Shown piece by piece: positions 1-8,752 of a stretch of DNA of 23,758 nucleotides. The stretch spans positions 1-23,758 of the forward strand of contig JBMLTO010000020.1 of the NCBI GenBank assembly GCA_049239925.1. Direction: 5' to 3'. The notes beneath the pieces are model-generated. The model ran no database searches. It was given only the letters and a program-made list of their open reading frames with translations, and was not told the DNA's origin. This DNA comes from Legionella_A sp049239925 (GTDB taxonomy: Bacteria > Pseudomonadota > Gammaproteobacteria > Legionellales > Legionellaceae). Position 1 is the first letter of the stretch, and every line of letters begins with the position of its first letter. The position numbers and the translations under genes were made by a program.

Positions 1-180
1 CTATAGTTGGACTTTCACCAACTCGCTATTGACCATGCCGGTCACACCGAGACGCATGCGTAGCACGCGCCTCAGGGCAATCAAGAAGCGTTTCGTGTTA
101 GCCGTTCAGATTCAAGATACCATCGCATGAACGGGATCAAAATTAGGCCTTTTCTTCTTGATTCTGAATATAATTTCTAC
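1..180 (-). mobile_element. possible 5' (domain I) part of a group II intron, cut by window edge
   Basis: No credible ORF lies here. On the minus strand the stretch is rich in hairpins: CCGTTCA pairs with TGAACGG around 115-136, CGCGTGC-TAC-GCATGCG (one G-U pair) lies around 54-70, and AGTTGG with CCAACT encloses a GTGAAAGT-containing loop at about 4-22. A stem-loop containing GTGAAAGTCC is a pattern I associate with domain I of bacterial group II introns. The GC content is higher than in the flanking coding DNA. No clean GUGYG 5' intron end was found, so the boundary is undefined. The same strand carries a much clearer intron 3' end at the other edge of the window. Alternatives are another structured RNA or a degenerate insertion-element end. 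Confidence 0.35.
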
Positions 181-209
181 TTAAAGGCATTAATAGCCTA
201 ATCACCGCT

Positions 210-1508
210 CTACATAGAAGGTTGTAGATAATCTGTCTCGTTATATAGATAAGCTTTTAGATAATTAATAAAACTAGCTAATTCCAAAGTCATCGGTTTT
301 GCACGATTTCCACAATCAACAGCATAAGGATAGGTAATATATCTAGTTTTGCAGCCGTTATAATCTTGTGGTTCTAAAAGTGAATCCCTTAGGACGGGGT
401 GTTTTCCACGATGCTCACATAAATCGTCAAATCCACTTTTTGAAAAAACACAAAAACTGTTGGGAATAGTCTTCCAATAATTATCCTGATCGAAATACAT
501 TTTATCCACAATAAGGAATTGATCATATAGCTCGATAGCATCTTTATTGATTTCCTCTAGGGATATCATGCAGGTGGTTGTTAACCTGTCAATTCGCATC
601 TCGTAATCTTCCAATAATTTCTGCAATCCTGGCTCAGATATTTGCTTTAAGATGTCTAACTCAAATTCGCTAGGCATGTTATCAATAGCCATTATTAAAT
701 CTTCTCTACCCCTATTAGGTAAAGTTGTTAATAGACTCCCAGCCATATCAGAAAAAAAATCTGAATCAGCTGAATAGAACAGCACTCGTTCATGATGTCT
801 ATTATCACGATTAGATAAACCTATATCTACTGAATGGTATAAACGACTATGGATTTCAGGCACATAAACTGATGAACTGGAACTGGAACTGGAACTGGAA
901 CTGGAACTGGAACTGGAATTAGAACTGAAACTGGAATAAGAACTGGAATAAGAACTGGAATAAGAACTAGAATTGGAACTGGAACTGGAACTGGAACTGG
1001 AATTGGAATTGGAATTGGAATTGGAACTAGAATCAGTACCGAGTATTATCTCACGTATATCATGATCATCCATAAAAAATGTTAGACATGGTACAGATAC
1101 AATGATTAGTGCTATTTTAAACAGTTCCACTAAAATACTAACCGCTACATATACTAGTAGCAGCAGATAAGCTACTGATCCTACGAATCCTTCGAAAACA
1201 CCAACAAACAAACATGTAAAGAAATGTGCACTATCCAAATCGGGGATAACTATGACTCTCATCCTAGCTAGCGTCCTAGCTAGATATCTCAATACCTCGC
1301 CAGAGAAATAACGAAAAAAAAATGTATTGGGAAATTCCCTATAAATATATTCACATGCAATGCGAACTGGTAAATAGAGAAACCGAAAACAGAATGGTGA
1401 GACAATATTGAATAAAAAAAACACAATAACCCAAGCAACAACTTCACTTACCATTCTAATAAAAAGAGCAAGAAAAAAATTGAAAAATATTGTTCTTAGA
1501 GCAGTCAT
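210..1508 (-). CDS. membrane protein with Ser-rich linker; paralogue of the next gene; unknown function
   Basis: Not recognised as a named family. The 432-residue product has strongly hydrophobic segments at about residues 8-50 and 98-142, then a Ser/Asn/Tyr low-complexity linker (about 159-212), then a soluble C-terminal domain. That domain aligns with the protein encoded at 1723-2796 through ordered anchors: an IN-x3-AI motif (320-326 here, 237-243 there), KHPV (369-372 and 281-284), a Leu/Pro cluster just after it, and TRY followed by a Pro-Tyr (388-394 and 304-311). Both proteins therefore seem to have a membrane anchor plus one shared domain. It lies on the same strand as icmB, two genes downstream of it. 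Its start, ATG at 1508, has only a weak GAGAGTG-like ribosome site. A Dot/Icm substrate or system-associated membrane protein is plausible from position but unproven. Confidence 0.75.
   Translation of the reverse strand: MTALRTIFFNFFLALFIRMVSEVVAWVIVFFLFNIVSPFCFRFLYLPVRIACEYIYREFPNTFFFRYFSGEVLRYLARTLARMRVIVIPDLDSAHFFTCLFVGVFEGFVGSVAYLLLLVYVAVSILVELFKIALIIVSVPCLTFFMDDHDIREIILGTDSSSNSNSNSNSSSSSSSSSNSSSYSSSYSSSYSSFSSNSSSSSSSSSSSSSSSSVYVPEIHSRLYHSVDIGLSNRDNRHHERVLFYSADSDFFSDMAGSLLTTLPNRGREDLIMAIDNMPSEFELDILKQISEPGLQKLLEDYEMRIDRLTTTCMISLEEINKDAIELYDQFLIVDKMYFDQDNYWKTIPNSFCVFSKSGFDDLCEHRGKHPVLRDSLLEPQDYNGCKTRYITYPYAVDCGNRAKPMTLELASFINYLKAYLYNETDYLQPSM
874..1034 (-). repeat. in-frame hexanucleotide tandem repeat (AGTTCC and variants)
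   Basis: On the plus strand this is a run of GGAACT and GGAATT units with interspersed GGAATAAGAACT units. On the coding strand the units are AGTTCC (Ser-Ser), AATTCC (Asn-Ser) and a Tyr-containing variant. They encode a tract of more than 50 residues made almost only of Ser, Asn and Tyr. The unit is six bases, so slippage changes linker length by two residues without breaking the frame. Units group into blocks (pure AGTTCC, then AATTCC, then the 12-base Tyr unit repeated three times), which points to recent local expansion. Confidence 0.95.
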
Positions 1509-1722
1509 AGGAATAATACACTCTCAACCTAATAAATTTTTCATACAATAACATACAAATAGCTTAAAAAATATATTTTATAGCCAAATTTATGGGTACC
1601 TCATGAAGCAATATTCCTGAACTTTTTAGATAGGTTTCAATGTAAACTGGCGTGTCTATATTTTATCTCGCCTCGTGCAGCTCTTTCGCCCATACTGACA
1701 AAAGGCAACTGAAGCAAGGCTC

Positions 1723-2796
1723 TTAAAAACTACTTTTCATTTCATGCTCATAATCAGCAAAACTATCATGTAATATCGCCTGTTGTTCTGGCAATTTCTG
1801 TAATAACATTTTTGTTAACAGATTGAGGCGCTGACTAAAACCATGGTTGGCACCGCTTAAATAATAAGGATGGCAACGATAACGTGTTGCCCTGATCACA
1901 TTATCAATTTCCATTGGCTTGGGATTAACCAAATCTTCTCCGTGGACAGGATGTTTTAACGCTTCACCGCTGCTTGCATACTTTGTCAATATCTTATGAG
2001 TACATAAATAAGTACCACCTTTTACGGGATACCACTCCCCTTCTGTATAAAATTGTTTCATTAATACTATGGCGTTAGCAGTATTTATACTCTCAAAATC
2101 GATATCATCTTCCTCCTTCGCTAGCTCCGCCATCAAACTCTTATGTTCGTTTAATAGTTCTTGGACAATCGGATCATTTTTCAAGTTCAGCTGTTGTTTC
2201 ACCAAATCAGGTAATTGCTGATGATCGTGCACCATCTTTTCACGATCCTCTGCTGATAGATACAATCCTTTCAATGGGTTATCTTTTACTTCAAGATACG
2301 TTTGTGCTGCAGTATAAATATCAGCTACTAATAAACTACTGATTATTTTCTGAGTTGATGCAGCTAAACCTTGAGTCCAACCAACACCAAAAATTAAATC
2401 GAAAACCTCATCATCTTTGCTTGACCATGACATTTTATTATACAATTGACCTAAGCCAGCATTAAATGCACAACTAAATCCATCAACCAATGCATTTTTT
2501 ATGCCTATCATAACCGCTAATAAAAAAGACGTTGGCGAAAAAACCAAAGTTACAGCCAATCCGCTAGCTATTGCCACAACAAATAAGGCGAATCCTGCCA
2601 AGATCCCCAAATCATAAACATGCCCTGCTAATGCAATAGATACCGCCAATATACTGAATAAAGCAAACCCAACTTTTCTTACATAAAATAAAAAAAGCTT
2701 AACCAGTATATAAACGGGATAGAACAATCCACCTAATAAACCTGATATAAATCTATATATATTGTATGCAGATGTAACAATAAGTTTTTTAAACAT
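1723..2796 (-). CDS. membrane protein, paralogue of the 210-1508 product; unknown function, next to icmB
   Basis: Not recognised as a named family. The product is 357 residues. The first 110 or so are very hydrophobic (segments near 10-30, 37-58 and 62-110), followed by a soluble part with a Glu/Asp-rich patch near 225-233. The C-terminal half holds KHPV at 281-284 and TRY at 304-306 followed by HPYY, all matched in order in the neighbouring protein. The extreme C-terminus is charged (EHEMKSSF), loosely like the glutamate-rich tails of some Dot/Icm substrates. It follows icmB after 265 AT-rich bases in which I found no strong promoter or terminator. An AGGA lies about 11 bases before the ATG. 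It occupies the position of tphA in Legionella but does not look like a transporter of that type. Confidence 0.75.
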   Translation of the reverse strand: MFKKLIVTSAYNIYRFISGLLGGLFYPVYILVKLFLFYVRKVGFALFSILAVSIALAGHVYDLGILAGFALFVVAIASGLAVTLVFSPTSFLLAVMIGIKNALVDGFSCAFNAGLGQLYNKMSWSSKDDEVFDLIFGVGWTQGLAASTQKIISSLLVADIYTAAQTYLEVKDNPLKGLYLSAEDREKMVHDHQQLPDLVKQQLNLKNDPIVQELLNEHKSLMAELAKEEDDIDFESINTANAIVLMKQFYTEGEWYPVKGGTYLCTHKILTKYASSGEALKHPVHGEDLVNPKPMEIDNVIRATRYRCHPYYLSGANHGFSQRLNLLTKMLLQKLPEQQAILHDSFADYEHEMKSSF

Positions 2797-3061
2797 ATTC
2801 GATGTGTCCTATTCATTTAAACGCTACATAACTGACAAAAAAGAACTATTTCTTCAGCAAAAAGCGGATTTATACTATCATGATATTTATTTGAATAACT
2901 GTATTGAACCAATTTTTCTGCTTCATCTGAGATATACACCTAAACCATTAACCAACAAACTAAAGGGTATTTGGTATATGCACGTTAGTTGATTAGTTTT
3001 CAGTCAGTAAAATTGATCAATTACATAAACTTTCTCGACTTTAACAGATTCAAAATATCGA

Positions 3062-6000
3062 CTATTTTCGCCACACAGCTAGAGTCTTGCTATTTGGATC
3101 TTGTGAGTATGTTTGCAAGATATCTTTAATTAATTCTTCCATCACTGTTGCCTTTGCTTCATCTTCTATTAATCCACCATGCTGCTTAAGCATTTCTAAA
3201 CGCTCAGCAATCTCTTTCGATACAGTACCATTTGGAAATAGTGCCGCAAGAAACCGTCTAGCTTCCGCTGGCCCTAAATGCCGGTACAATTGATTTCTTA
3301 CTGCCGAATCCTCAGCCGTCGTGCTAAATGCCCATAATTCAATAGGCCCTAGCGTTAATGTTAATAGCTGAACACTAACGCCCCCTTTCGTGGCAAATTG
3401 GGCAAGAAAAGTCGCCCCACCTTGCCTAGGACCATGTACACGTGTACGTAATGCTATTTTTGCAGTTTCAGACAGTCCAAAAATTTTGCTTGTTTTTTCA
3501 ATCGCCTGTGAGGGACCTGCATCCATGATATAAATCGATGTTGCGAAATCAATCATCACTGGATCAAAGTCGTCAACGGACTGCGATAACAGTGAAATTT
3601 GTACTTTCCACTTACGACCTTCACGCATATCAATGATAACCTGATCACGTACCGCTGCAGATTTGGATGTGCGATGAAACTCATCGTAAACAATTCGTTT
3701 AGGATCTTCACGTATTTCTGAAATTCGCTCTTTATGATAGGCTTGATATTGTTCAGGGATGCTAATTAAGCTTTCTTCGGTTAAATAATAATGCCTAGCT
3801 AATATATATCGAGCAAGCATATACATCACAGACGTTTGACGATCGGCCGCATCACCACCACTTTTTGCAACTTCATCCAAGTCTAACGATACCACACGAG
3901 CGTCGCCAATATCAAAAGCAGTTACTCTCGATAAAATAGGATACTCTCGAACAGCTCCCGAAATCATTCGTGAAAAAGAATTGATGAGTGATTCCCCAGT
4001 AGGAGCTGTCACTTTTCCATACAGATCTTCAATGGCTGGTGTCCGACATATTGATGCAGCATCGGCAAGCAAAGGCATAGCATAGCGTTGTGCAAGTAGA
4101 GCTTCGTGGGTAAAACCAGCAGCATACAACGCATCCGTAACTTCCCACCAAGTTGACTTTGAGTCTCGAACAAAACCAATTTCTTCCAATATGCTATCAA
4201 TAAACTCTTCAATACCTGGCGAATATGGCGTCGGATTATTTTCATCTGATAAACTTTTGTACAATTCATCAACGATCATTCCATTTAAATCAGCCATACC
4301 ATCATACGATTTTGTGGCACCTAACGGCGTCGTTAACAACGTTAAAAAATTAACTAAAAATGAACGTTCTAAAGCCGTTGGATACCTGCAACCCAACTGC
4401 GTATCAAATGGATTTATCGAGTAATCGGGAGTCATTCTTAAACGATGATACGCGACTAAATGCTTTTTGGCTGCTGGCAATGCCTCTTTTATTAATGAAA
4501 TTAATCCACTGCTTGATGGGCCAATATCGATAATGGCTATTCGCGGTAAGCGAGTTAAGCCCCCAGACAAACATAATGCCAAATTTTGTGCATTTGATAA
4601 GACTGACTTTCCAGATCCAGGTCTCGCATAGACTAAATCGATCCACGTAGTTTGCTGGCTAGATCCCGGTTGAAACGGCCAAGGTTTACCGTCGGGCGAT
4701 CGATAGAGCAAAGCACCTGTACGCCAAGGTGATGCCGGTCTCGTTATTGGTAACATAGACACTATATCTGACAATGGCGCAACAGAAGGTACAGCGGCAC
4801 TGGCAGTTGTCACAGCCAATAAGCTAGAAACAAATCCAGCAAAAGGATCGCCACAGATCTCAGATACATCAGTAGACCCCCAACCCTGAATAGCTTTTAC
4901 CAACTCAGAACTGCGTCGACGTAATAAAGGTATATTACCCTCTGGGGCATAGGTTGTTGCTACAACGCGCAAACGAATCATGGCTTCATCAGTATTAATT
5001 TTAAGATATTTTAATAAATTAACAGAATCACTGATCAGTCTATTTTGTGCTGATGAAAAACTTAAAATTGATGCTAGCAAACCCTTTAACTTAATTGTCG
5101 TCAGCCCTTCACTTTCCAGCAGAAATGAGATTCGCCAAGGCACATGTGTTGGCAAAATACGAGAAAATAAATTGATAAAGGGTTTAATATCTTTGGGAAA
5201 TAAATCAATGTAAACAGAAGAATATATCTTGTTACCAACCAGCACCGTTCTTCTATCAATTATTTCTCCATCTCGAGGAATGACCTGCTTAGCCAGAGAT
5301 GGCCACATCAAATCAGACACATCGCCCTCAAAAGCATTAACTTCTCGTATAGGGAGTGGATCGCCAGGCAAACTTGCACGCCAATCATCAGCAGTAAAAT
5401 CAGGATCAGCTGTCATTCTAATTGCATGTACAGCATCATGAACATTTAACAAGCTTGCCATCACATTTAATGACTCTAAGTCATTCAATACCGACCGAAC
5501 ATAAGCACTGTGCGTATCCCTGAGTTCAGGAATAGCAGCATGCAAAGCCTGCGTATTTTTAAAAGGTGGTATTTTGAGATCTTTAATCGCTTTCATTTTT
5601 GCTTTATTCGCAACTTTGAGTTGGTCAGGCGCTAAATTAAAAGGCCTCGTGAATAAAACAAAATATAAACGTTCATCTGCACAATATTGTGATAGGAAAT
5701 CCACACGCTCACTAAATAAATCATCAAGATCTAATTGTAGGGTTTCAGCCGTAACTAATGCTGGGGCATAGATATCCTGAATAATTTTTTTGATATTTTG
5801 TTTATCATGGCTGAAATAAATTTGTAAGGCATGACCGGGCCGCCCCATAGCAGCTTGGAATGCATTCGTTAACCCTTCAACTAATTTATCAAATTCTTCA
5901 GCACCAGCTAAGGCCGTTACGCCATCTATCTTAAGTATCGATAGTAATGAGCCATCATGATTAACCAAAACATCATTATTATCAGCGGTTTCTAGCTCAC

Positions 6001-6091
6001 AGTATGATTCTGTAGTTTGCTTCAGTGAAGTACTCAGCCAAGCAAAAAAAGTATCGATACTTTCAAAAAAAGACTCCGCCAACTTAGCCAT
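3062..6091 (-). CDS. icmB: IcmB/DotO, VirB4-like ATPase of the Dot/Icm system
   Basis: This is the large cytoplasmic ATPase that docks on the inner-membrane face of the Dot/Icm channel and, with DotB, powers secretion (family knowledge). Its 1009 residues match the Legionella length. Walker A is visible as ARPGSGKS at 489-496 and a Walker B-like strand as RIVYDEFHR at 799-807. The region between contains IDIGPSSSG and other features expected of VirB4-type nucleotide-binding domains. The N-terminal half is the less conserved docking part. The start is supported by GAGGAAAGCAC just upstream of the ATG. It is last in the icm series, separated from icmJ by 148 bases, a larger gap than most in the operon, which may contain its own promoter. 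Confidence 0.96.
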   Translation of the reverse strand: MAKLAESFFESIDTFFAWLSTSLKQTTESYCELETADNNDVLVNHDGSLLSILKIDGVTALAGAEEFDKLVEGLTNAFQAAMGRPGHALQIYFSHDKQNIKKIIQDIYAPALVTAETLQLDLDDLFSERVDFLSQYCADERLYFVLFTRPFNLAPDQLKVANKAKMKAIKDLKIPPFKNTQALHAAIPELRDTHSAYVRSVLNDLESLNVMASLLNVHDAVHAIRMTADPDFTADDWRASLPGDPLPIREVNAFEGDVSDLMWPSLAKQVIPRDGEIIDRRTVLVGNKIYSSVYIDLFPKDIKPFINLFSRILPTHVPWRISFLLESEGLTTIKLKGLLASILSFSSAQNRLISDSVNLLKYLKINTDEAMIRLRVVATTYAPEGNIPLLRRRSSELVKAIQGWGSTDVSEICGDPFAGFVSSLLAVTTASAAVPSVAPLSDIVSMLPITRPASPWRTGALLYRSPDGKPWPFQPGSSQQTTWIDLVYARPGSGKSVLSNAQNLALCLSGGLTRLPRIAIIDIGPSSSGLISLIKEALPAAKKHLVAYHRLRMTPDYSINPFDTQLGCRYPTALERSFLVNFLTLLTTPLGATKSYDGMADLNGMIVDELYKSLSDENNPTPYSPGIEEFIDSILEEIGFVRDSKSTWWEVTDALYAAGFTHEALLAQRYAMPLLADAASICRTPAIEDLYGKVTAPTGESLINSFSRMISGAVREYPILSRVTAFDIGDARVVSLDLDEVAKSGGDAADRQTSVMYMLARYILARHYYLTEESLISIPEQYQAYHKERISEIREDPKRIVYDEFHRTSKSAAVRDQVIIDMREGRKWKVQISLLSQSVDDFDPVMIDFATSIYIMDAGPSQAIEKTSKIFGLSETAKIALRTRVHGPRQGGATFLAQFATKGGVSVQLLTLTLGPIELWAFSTTAEDSAVRNQLYRHLGPAEARRFLAALFPNGTVSKEIAERLEMLKQHGGLIEDEAKATVMEELIKDILQTYSQDPNSKTLAVWRK

Positions 6092-6239
6092 GTGCTTTCC
6101 TCATAAAAACCAATCTGTCCCTATAAATTTTTCTACATTTCATTTAAATAATTAACGAAACTAGTTGGACAAAAAAAAGAATTAACAACCTTAAAAAAAT
6201 ACAGTGTGTCGTACCCGTGATGATTTTATTAGTCTTGTC

Positions 6240-6884
6240 TTAATTATCTGCAATTTCTTCGAGCGCCTTCGCTGCCCAATGCTCGATTTGTTTGCGAAAC
6301 TTAGCCCGCGATGGCAGCAAACGTATATCAGCGAAAATATCAGTAGCTACTTTATCATTGATATGGCCTGAATCGATCAATAAATGTCCTAAAATTGCTG
6401 GGTCACTTGTTCCTTCACCATATTTATCCTCAACCATTTGTGAGCGGAGTTTAAAACTTCTATAAATGGTTTGGGCACTGTTTTTATAGCCAGTATCATT
6501 AGTTATTGCACAAAATAAGACGTGACAAAGACTATTTATTTCAGCTTGCGTTATTTCAGGAGCGTAAATCAAGGTTCCACCGCCATACCCACCAACACCA
6601 ACTGACTCAACAAAGAAACACTGTGTACAAAAACAACAAGAAGTGACCATATTACTGAGGCGATTATTAGAGTAATCGCCATCCAAATTGATTATATCTT
6701 GATAAACTCTTGCCTGAAAACCGCAAAACTGACAGATATAATTATCCCGCTTAAATACCTTTAACTCAAAGGGTCTAAAACGGGGATCCACTTTTCTAGC
6801 TGAATATAACCGCCATGCATTAGGACTTGCGATAAGCTTTAACCCACCATGTGGTTGACCATTAATCATTTTCAACAAGTCCAT
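6240..6884 (-). CDS. icmJ: IcmJ/DotN, zinc-binding subunit of the coupling complex
   Basis: This cytoplasmic protein binds the C-terminal extension of the coupling ATPase DotL (IcmO) and helps assemble the substrate-receiving complex (family knowledge). The 214 residues include a cysteine cluster typical of the family: CQFC near residue 51, then CCFCTQC near residue 83, consistent with a bound zinc. The N-terminal part has the conserved WRLYSARKVDPRF stretch before the first cysteines. It sits between icmD (32-base gap) and icmB, as in Legionella. The ribosome site before the ATG is weak, and an in-frame ATG at codon 6 is an alternative start. Confidence 0.93.
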   Translation of the reverse strand: MDLLKMINGQPHGGLKLIASPNAWRLYSARKVDPRFRPFELKVFKRDNYICQFCGFQARVYQDIINLDGDYSNNRLSNMVTSCCFCTQCFFVESVGVGGYGGGTLIYAPEITQAEINSLCHVLFCAITNDTGYKNSAQTIYRSFKLRSQMVEDKYGEGTSDPAILGHLLIDSGHINDKVATDIFADIRLLPSRAKFRKQIEHWAAKALEEIADN

Positions 6885-6916
6885 GATTCGAAGTTATTAT
6901 AAGACATAACAGTTAA

Positions 6917-7300
6917 TCATTTTGATTCAAAAACTGTGCCAGCTGGACCAGCTGTTTTACCACCAGAGGATCCAAACATTGTAGCACCTGCAACACCTAA
7001 AATTGATGGTAAGAACAGTAATGCCGCTGCAATGAACACCAATGCGATAGGAGTTCCAATCGGTATTTGTGTTGGATTATCTTTGTGCTGCTTAAATTTC
7101 ATAATCGCACCAATGGAAAAACCTAGACCAGCTAAATATGAACCAGCGGTTATAAGCTTGGCCAATTTTTCAAAGGTACTTGTAATATTAGAAGCGACTG
7201 TTCCTATATCATCAGCAGCCGCAACCGCCTCATTTGCAAACAATAATATCGCTGCTGTTGTTACTACACCCATCAATACTTTTGAACTTGATATCTTCAT
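6917..7300 (-). CDS. icmD: IcmD/DotP, small inner-membrane Dot/Icm protein
   Basis: The 127-residue membrane protein starts with a hydrophobic signal-like segment (about 8-28, ending AVAA). Two further hydrophobic segments lie near 49-67 (LITAGSYLAGLGFSIGAIM) and 80-103 (PIGTPIALVFIAAALLFLP). The layout resembles the neighbouring IcmC, to which this family is distantly related. Its exact role in the secretion machine is not settled; it is counted among the inner-membrane components. AGAGAGG lies seven bases before the ATG, a strong ribosome site. It follows icmC after 39 bases and precedes icmJ. Confidence 0.92.
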   Translation of the reverse strand: MKISSSKVLMGVVTTAAILLFANEAVAAADDIGTVASNITSTFEKLAKLITAGSYLAGLGFSIGAIMKFKQHKDNPTQIPIGTPIALVFIAAALLFLPSILGVAGATMFGSSGGKTAGPAGTVFESK

Positions 7301-7339
7301 GTTAAACCTCTCTGTTATAAATTAGACCGTATAAAAAGA

Positions 7340-7924
7340 TTAACCACTTCCGAAAAGGGTATTATTAATAATTTGCATAGTACCGACAATATTAATCGCT
7401 AGTATACCACCGAATACATGTACAATTCCCTTACCAGTGCCACCAGGCTGTTGGCCATGCGAAGCTGAACGCGCAATTAACACCCATCCTCGAATAAAAG
7501 CGACTATTCCAATGGTTTGAATAACAATAACAAGTGGCCGACCAATAAGGCTGCCTGGTCCAAACAAACTATCAATTGATTGATTACTACTGCTTATGGG
7601 AGCATACGCCAACACATTAGAATAACCAAAAGTTGTATTCATAAACAATTTAAATGCCGTAGGAAAATAAATAAAAACTCCTGCAACAAGTAAATACATG
7701 AGTGGCTCTTTCATGCTGGTATTACTAGACATCATAGTCCGTGCTTCACCATAAACTTTCAAACTATATAAGGCTTTAAATGCAAAACAAAGACCAATCA
7801 AATAAGCAGCCCCTGTCAACAAACGCTCGACAGGAATCAGATTATTTGCAATATTATTTAAAATATTTGCATGGCTAGTCAGCCAATCTGTTACACTGTT
7901 TGATGACAACTCTGTTCCACTCAT
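7340..7924 (-). CDS. icmC: IcmC/DotE, multi-spanning inner-membrane Dot/Icm protein
   Basis: The 194 residues contain four hydrophobic segments, near 35-53, 74-92, 131-150 and 168-188. The AAYLIGLCFAFKALYSLK stretch in the first is typical of the IcmC/IcmD-type family. The length matches Legionella IcmC as I recall it. It is thought to be an inner-membrane component of the type IVB apparatus; its molecular activity is unknown. A GAGG eight bases before the ATG supports the start. It lies seven bases after icmG, so the two are probably co-translated. Confidence 0.93.
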   Translation of the reverse strand: MSGTELSSNSVTDWLTSHANILNNIANNLIPVERLLTGAAYLIGLCFAFKALYSLKVYGEARTMMSSNTSMKEPLMYLLVAGVFIYFPTAFKLFMNTTFGYSNVLAYAPISSSNQSIDSLFGPGSLIGRPLVIVIQTIGIVAFIRGWVLIARSASHGQQPGGTGKGIVHVFGGILAINIVGTMQIINNTLFGSG

Positions 7925-7931
7925 ACCAGCC

Positions 7932-8732
7932 TCAACTATCTGCTTGACTGAACCTTATCACTTGGCCAGAACTAGTTAGTATCTTCCCTTGATTAGGATC
8001 AATTAATTTTACAAAACCATATTCAGGAATCATCGTACCTTCACTTACAGTAAGTGTAGTTCCATTTGGCGAAATTAACCACGCGCGCCCAGGAATTACT
8101 GCCTGAACATAATAGATTGTCTTAACTTTAGCGGGTGCCTGTGTTTTTTTAACAATAACTTTTTTCTTATGAGCGGATGCAAGTGCTTGAACTTTTTTTG
8201 ATTCATCGTTAACCCGTTCATTAAGAATTGTAATGTCTTGCTGAAGCTGCGCTAACTGAGAAGATAAACTAGTGATGCTATTACTTAAACTTTCCAACTG
8301 ATTATTGGTATCACCAACAGCCGAATGAACATTCTCTTGATTTGATTCTAATGCAGATAACTTTTGTTGTAGATTAGCTAAGATACTCTTAGACTGCTCT
8401 GTATCAATCGAATTAGCTGAATTCTCTGATTTTATCTTAGGTAAAGCTTGCGGCGCCTTAGAAACCGTTTTAATCATAGTATTTGCTTGAATAGGTGAGA
8501 TAGGATTGAAAAAATAAGATCCGATAATTTTATAAGCGATATAACTGAGTATAATGATTGCTATGACTATCATGACATTGCGTTTTATAGGACTAGGTCC
8601 TACATAATGATGGCTCTTTGAGGAACCTTGTTCTTTATCTAAAGATTCAAGTGCTTCATCACCAGCCTGAGGAAGAACATCATCCAATGCTGTAAATTGA
8701 TATTCATCATTAAACTCTTCTTTTTCAGCCAT
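7932..8732 (-). CDS. icmG: IcmG/DotF, inner-membrane/periplasmic Dot/Icm protein
   Basis: This bitopic inner-membrane protein is linked to the Dot/Icm core complex and reported to contact substrates (family knowledge). It has an acidic cytosolic N-terminus, one transmembrane segment (about residues 53-71), a long coiled-coil-like region (about 115-180, with LQQKLSALES and LSSQLAQLQQD heptads), a basic KKKVIVKK patch, and a small C-terminal globular domain containing RAWLISPNG. I chose the ATG at 8732 because AGTGGA lies nine bases before it. An in-frame GTG at 8744, only nine bases after the icmE stop, would add four residues. The 266 residues fit the family size. Confidence 0.93.
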   Translation of the reverse strand: MAEKEEFNDEYQFTALDDVLPQAGDEALESLDKEQGSSKSHHYVGPSPIKRNVMIVIAIIILSYIAYKIIGSYFFNPISPIQANTMIKTVSKAPQALPKIKSENSANSIDTEQSKSILANLQQKLSALESNQENVHSAVGDTNNQLESLSNSITSLSSQLAQLQQDITILNERVNDESKKVQALASAHKKKVIVKKTQAPAKVKTIYYVQAVIPGRAWLISPNGTTLTVSEGTMIPEYGFVKLIDPNQGKILTSSGQVIRFSQADS

Positions 8733-8752
8733 GTCTTTATCCACTTATTTAA

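Noticed and set aside
2762..2992. 76-residue plus-strand frame in the gap before the 1723-2796 gene
   Set aside because: It overlaps the start of a well-supported gene on the other strand, has no ribosome site, and its composition is typical of AT-rich non-coding DNA.
6092..6239. TTAA pairs before icmB as a PmrA site
   Set aside because: The spacings between the TTAA elements are 8 and 9 bases, not 11.
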